A stretch of 5,823 bases of DNA from Bacteroidales bacterium (GTDB taxonomy: Bacteria > Bacteroidota > Bacteroidia > Bacteroidales > ML635J-15), in NCBI GenBank assembly GCA_028697515.1, contig JAQVEY010000169.1, positions 1 through 5,823 on the forward strand, written 5' to 3'. Numbering within the stretch: position 1 is the stretch's first letter; each line of letters opens with the position of its first letter. The position numbers were made by a program, and so were the translations under genes. This document shows positions 4,734-5,823 of this stretch, one piece after another. Below the pieces are notes generated by a model that searched no databases, had not been told where the DNA came from, and worked only from the letters and a program-made list of their open reading frames with translations.

Positions 4734-5273
4734 TTACTTTGCCGGAGCAATTGATAAAATCACTTCTAAAAGACCTTCTTCCCATTTATCATATGCATCT
4801 GCAGTACCAAAGAATACTAAGGTAAATAAGTTAGTATCGTCAGGCATTAATATCATAACGGTAGTTGACATTTTGTCTTTTGAGCCATCTTCGTTTACAT
4901 AATAACCATAACCATCATTTGCAACGAAACTTATTCCGTTATTCTCAAAGTCAGAGATATCTTCTGCCCAAACAATATCTACCAACAAAGCTTCGACAAC
5001 ATCAAAAGCCTCATTAATAATATCATCCATAGCAGTTTCTGATGAAGGATCAGTAGCTGCCCAAATCATTGTAATTAGTCTTGAAGTTTCACCTGAATCA
5101 TTTGGTATTAGACTAAATAAACCGTCTTCATTAGTGACGTTCCACTTTTCTGTAGGCACACTAATATTCAATACCGGAGACCCAGCACTATTATAAATCT
5201 TATGGGTTTTTTGGGCAAATACTAAAGTGGATAAACAAATAAAAAGTGTTGATAAAAATACTAGCTTTTTCAT
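4734..5273 (-). CDS. Secreted protein of unknown function, possibly PsbP/Mog1/DcrB-like fold
   Basis: This 179-residue protein starts with a typical signal peptide (residues 1-20, ending in VFA before Q21). The only Cys (C13) is inside the signal peptide with no lipobox, so it is probably a soluble periplasmic or secreted protein. The mature part is acidic. It has a beta-rich start (ISVPTEKWNV, 37-46; GLFSLIPND, 51-59), a helical segment (82-100), a Gly/Tyr/Asn/Asp stretch (112-131), then beta strands STTVMILMP and LFTLVFFGT and a closing helix (about 158-175). That order, with the last helix DKWEEGLLEVILSI, recalls small alpha/beta proteins of the PsbP/Mog1/DcrB type, but this is a resemblance of pattern only. 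It has its own promoter at 5326-5358 and its own terminator, so it is a single-gene unit, convergent with rarA. Confidence 0.85.
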   Translation of the reverse strand: MKKLVFLSTLFICLSTLVFAQKTHKIYNSAGSPVLNISVPTEKWNVTNEDGLFSLIPNDSGETSRLITMIWAATDPSSETAMDDIINEAFDVVEALLVDIVWAEDISDFENNGISFVANDGYGYYVNEDGSKDKMSTTVMILMPDDTNLFTLVFFGTADAYDKWEEGLLEVILSIAPAK

Positions 5274-5325
5274 AATTGATAGTTTTAAATTAATAATTCC
5301 GTTCGTTTTTAGTTTAACAATTTAA

Positions 5326-5358
5326 CAAAGATATATAAATTGATTCCGTAAAAACAAA
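5326..5358 (-). promoter_or_regulatory. Bacteroidota-type promoter of the - strand secreted-protein gene
   Basis: On the - strand, TATCTTTG (5333-5326) is a perfect TAnnTTTG -7 element and TTTG (5358-5355) sits 21 bases upstream as the -33 element, the spacing known for Bacteroides-type sigma. Transcription should begin near 5320, giving a leader of about 45 nt before the ATG at 5273. The early leader includes one copy and part of another of a tandem TTTAACAA repeat (5313-5328 on +). Confidence 0.65.
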
Positions 5359-5551
5359 TATTATGCCGATAATTTTCATGTTTTATAAAGATTTTTTTTA
5401 CATAAAAATTCATTTACTATTTCATAGATTTATAATCATTGTTGCAACCAAAAAATCTAAATATTAGTCTTTTGTATAAATTTTCTATCAAAGGATAAAA
5501 AATAGATATAATTTAAATATTTTTACTAAAATTTTTAACTATTCTAAACAT
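5359..5551. other. AT-rich divergent intergenic region upstream of the C25 protease gene
   Basis: No gene is seen here. It should contain the promoter of the protease gene at 5552, but no full match to TTG-N19/21-TAnnTTTG is visible. The nearest candidates are TATTTTTA at 5518-5525, without a good -33 partner, and TAGTCTTTTG at 5465-5474, with the internal spacing too long. GTTGCAAC at 5441-5448 is an 8-bp perfect palindrome and could be a regulator site or chance. Confidence 0.4.
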
Positions 5552-5823
5552 ATGAAACACTTATTAACTATCGTATTTGTATTTGTGCTGACATTAAGCT
5601 CATTAACACAAAACTTCATTCCTCTGCAACAAGAGAAAACAACAGCTGAAATTCTTCTTGACAATAATCAACAGATTCGATTTACAAATTCTTTAGAAGG
5701 ATTTTATTTCACTGAAAAGAAGGCTAAAGATGGTTTCTATACTCAACTGATTGTTCCCGAGTATTATCCTGACAAAAATATCGGATTTCCCGAATTGCCT
5801 GTTATGACAAGGCTAATTGAAGT
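5552..5823 (+). CDS. Gingipain-like (peptidase C25) protease precursor, 5' part only
   Basis: The frame is open from the ATG at 5552 to the end of the window (90 codons plus two bases) and the gene continues beyond it. Residues 1-20 are a signal peptide (hydrophobic 4-19). Residues 30-90 resemble the N-terminal propeptide of C25 proteases: a short beta-rich stretch, DGFYTQLIVPEYY (60-72), then GFPELPV (78-84) and TRLIE. In gingipains and their relatives the same G-x-PELPV-x-x-xLI pattern precedes the catalytic domain and keeps the enzyme inactive. Such proteins are usually large, secreted and often exported by the type IX system with a C-terminal signal, none of which can be seen here. It could instead be another T9SS cargo carrying this propeptide domain. 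There is no Shine-Dalgarno sequence before the ATG. Confidence 0.75.
   Translation, partial: MKHLLTIVFVFVLTLSSLTQNFIPLQQEKTTAEILLDNNQQIRFTNSLEGFYFTEKKAKDGFYTQLIVPEYYPDKNIGFPELPVMTRLIE

Noticed and set aside
4526..4902. Small frames at 4526-4750 (-) and 4708-4902 (+)
   Set aside because: They overlap the conserved C-terminus of rarA and the 3' part of the - strand secreted-protein gene, respectively, and have no features of their own.
5313..5328. Tandem TTTAACAA repeat as a regulator site
   Set aside because: Two 8-bp copies in very AT-rich DNA next to the transcription start are not enough to claim a binding site.
1..5823. Transposon, insertion sequence or phage gene
   Set aside because: No transposase, integrase or phage protein motif and no terminal inverted repeats with target duplications were seen in any frame.

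Overview
The window is AT-rich (about one third G+C by eye) and reads as Bacteroidota, probably a Bacteroidales-like lineage. The supports are perfect TAnnTTTG -7 promoter elements (3395-3402 on +, 5333-5326 on -), the lack of Shine-Dalgarno sequences before most genes, signal peptides ending in A-Q, a secreted metacaspase-like protease with a DUF4384-like C-terminal region, and the start of a gingipain-type (C25) protease. Lineage is inference from these traits; there is no marker gene for species.

Layout. Positions 1-668 hold no protein gene. They hold four tandem units of about 175 bp, each a tRNA-like sequence ending in CCA and running straight into a strong intrinsic terminator. The units look like tRNA (D-arm, TTCGAAC T-loop, CCCACCA end) but are not normal tRNAs: the anticodon loop lacks U33, the anticodon region is 3 nt too long, and about 27 nt sit between the T-loop and the 3' strand of the T-stem. 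This is the most unusual part of the window. Positions 669-822 are an AT-rich leader with a possible sigma-54-type promoter.

Next come two secreted-protein genes on +. The first, 823-1257, encodes a small protein of unknown function. After an intrinsic terminator comes a 671-residue metacaspase-like protease (1313-3328) with its own terminator. The two proteins share an unusual richness in Arg-Gly motifs (8 of 19 arginines are followed by Gly). This suggests that the protease cuts itself, and perhaps its neighbour, after Arg; that is inference.

The third + gene is rarA/mgsA (3430-4698), a replication-associated AAA+ ATPase with a TTG start and a promoter overlapped by two interlocking palindromes. 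It converges with a - strand gene (5273-4734) for a secreted protein of unknown function, whose terminator is embedded in the last codons of rarA. A divergent intergenic region follows, and at 5552 a gingipain-like C25 protease precursor begins and runs off the window. Of the five protein genes, four encode exported products and two of those are clan CD cysteine proteases; rarA is the only housekeeping gene.
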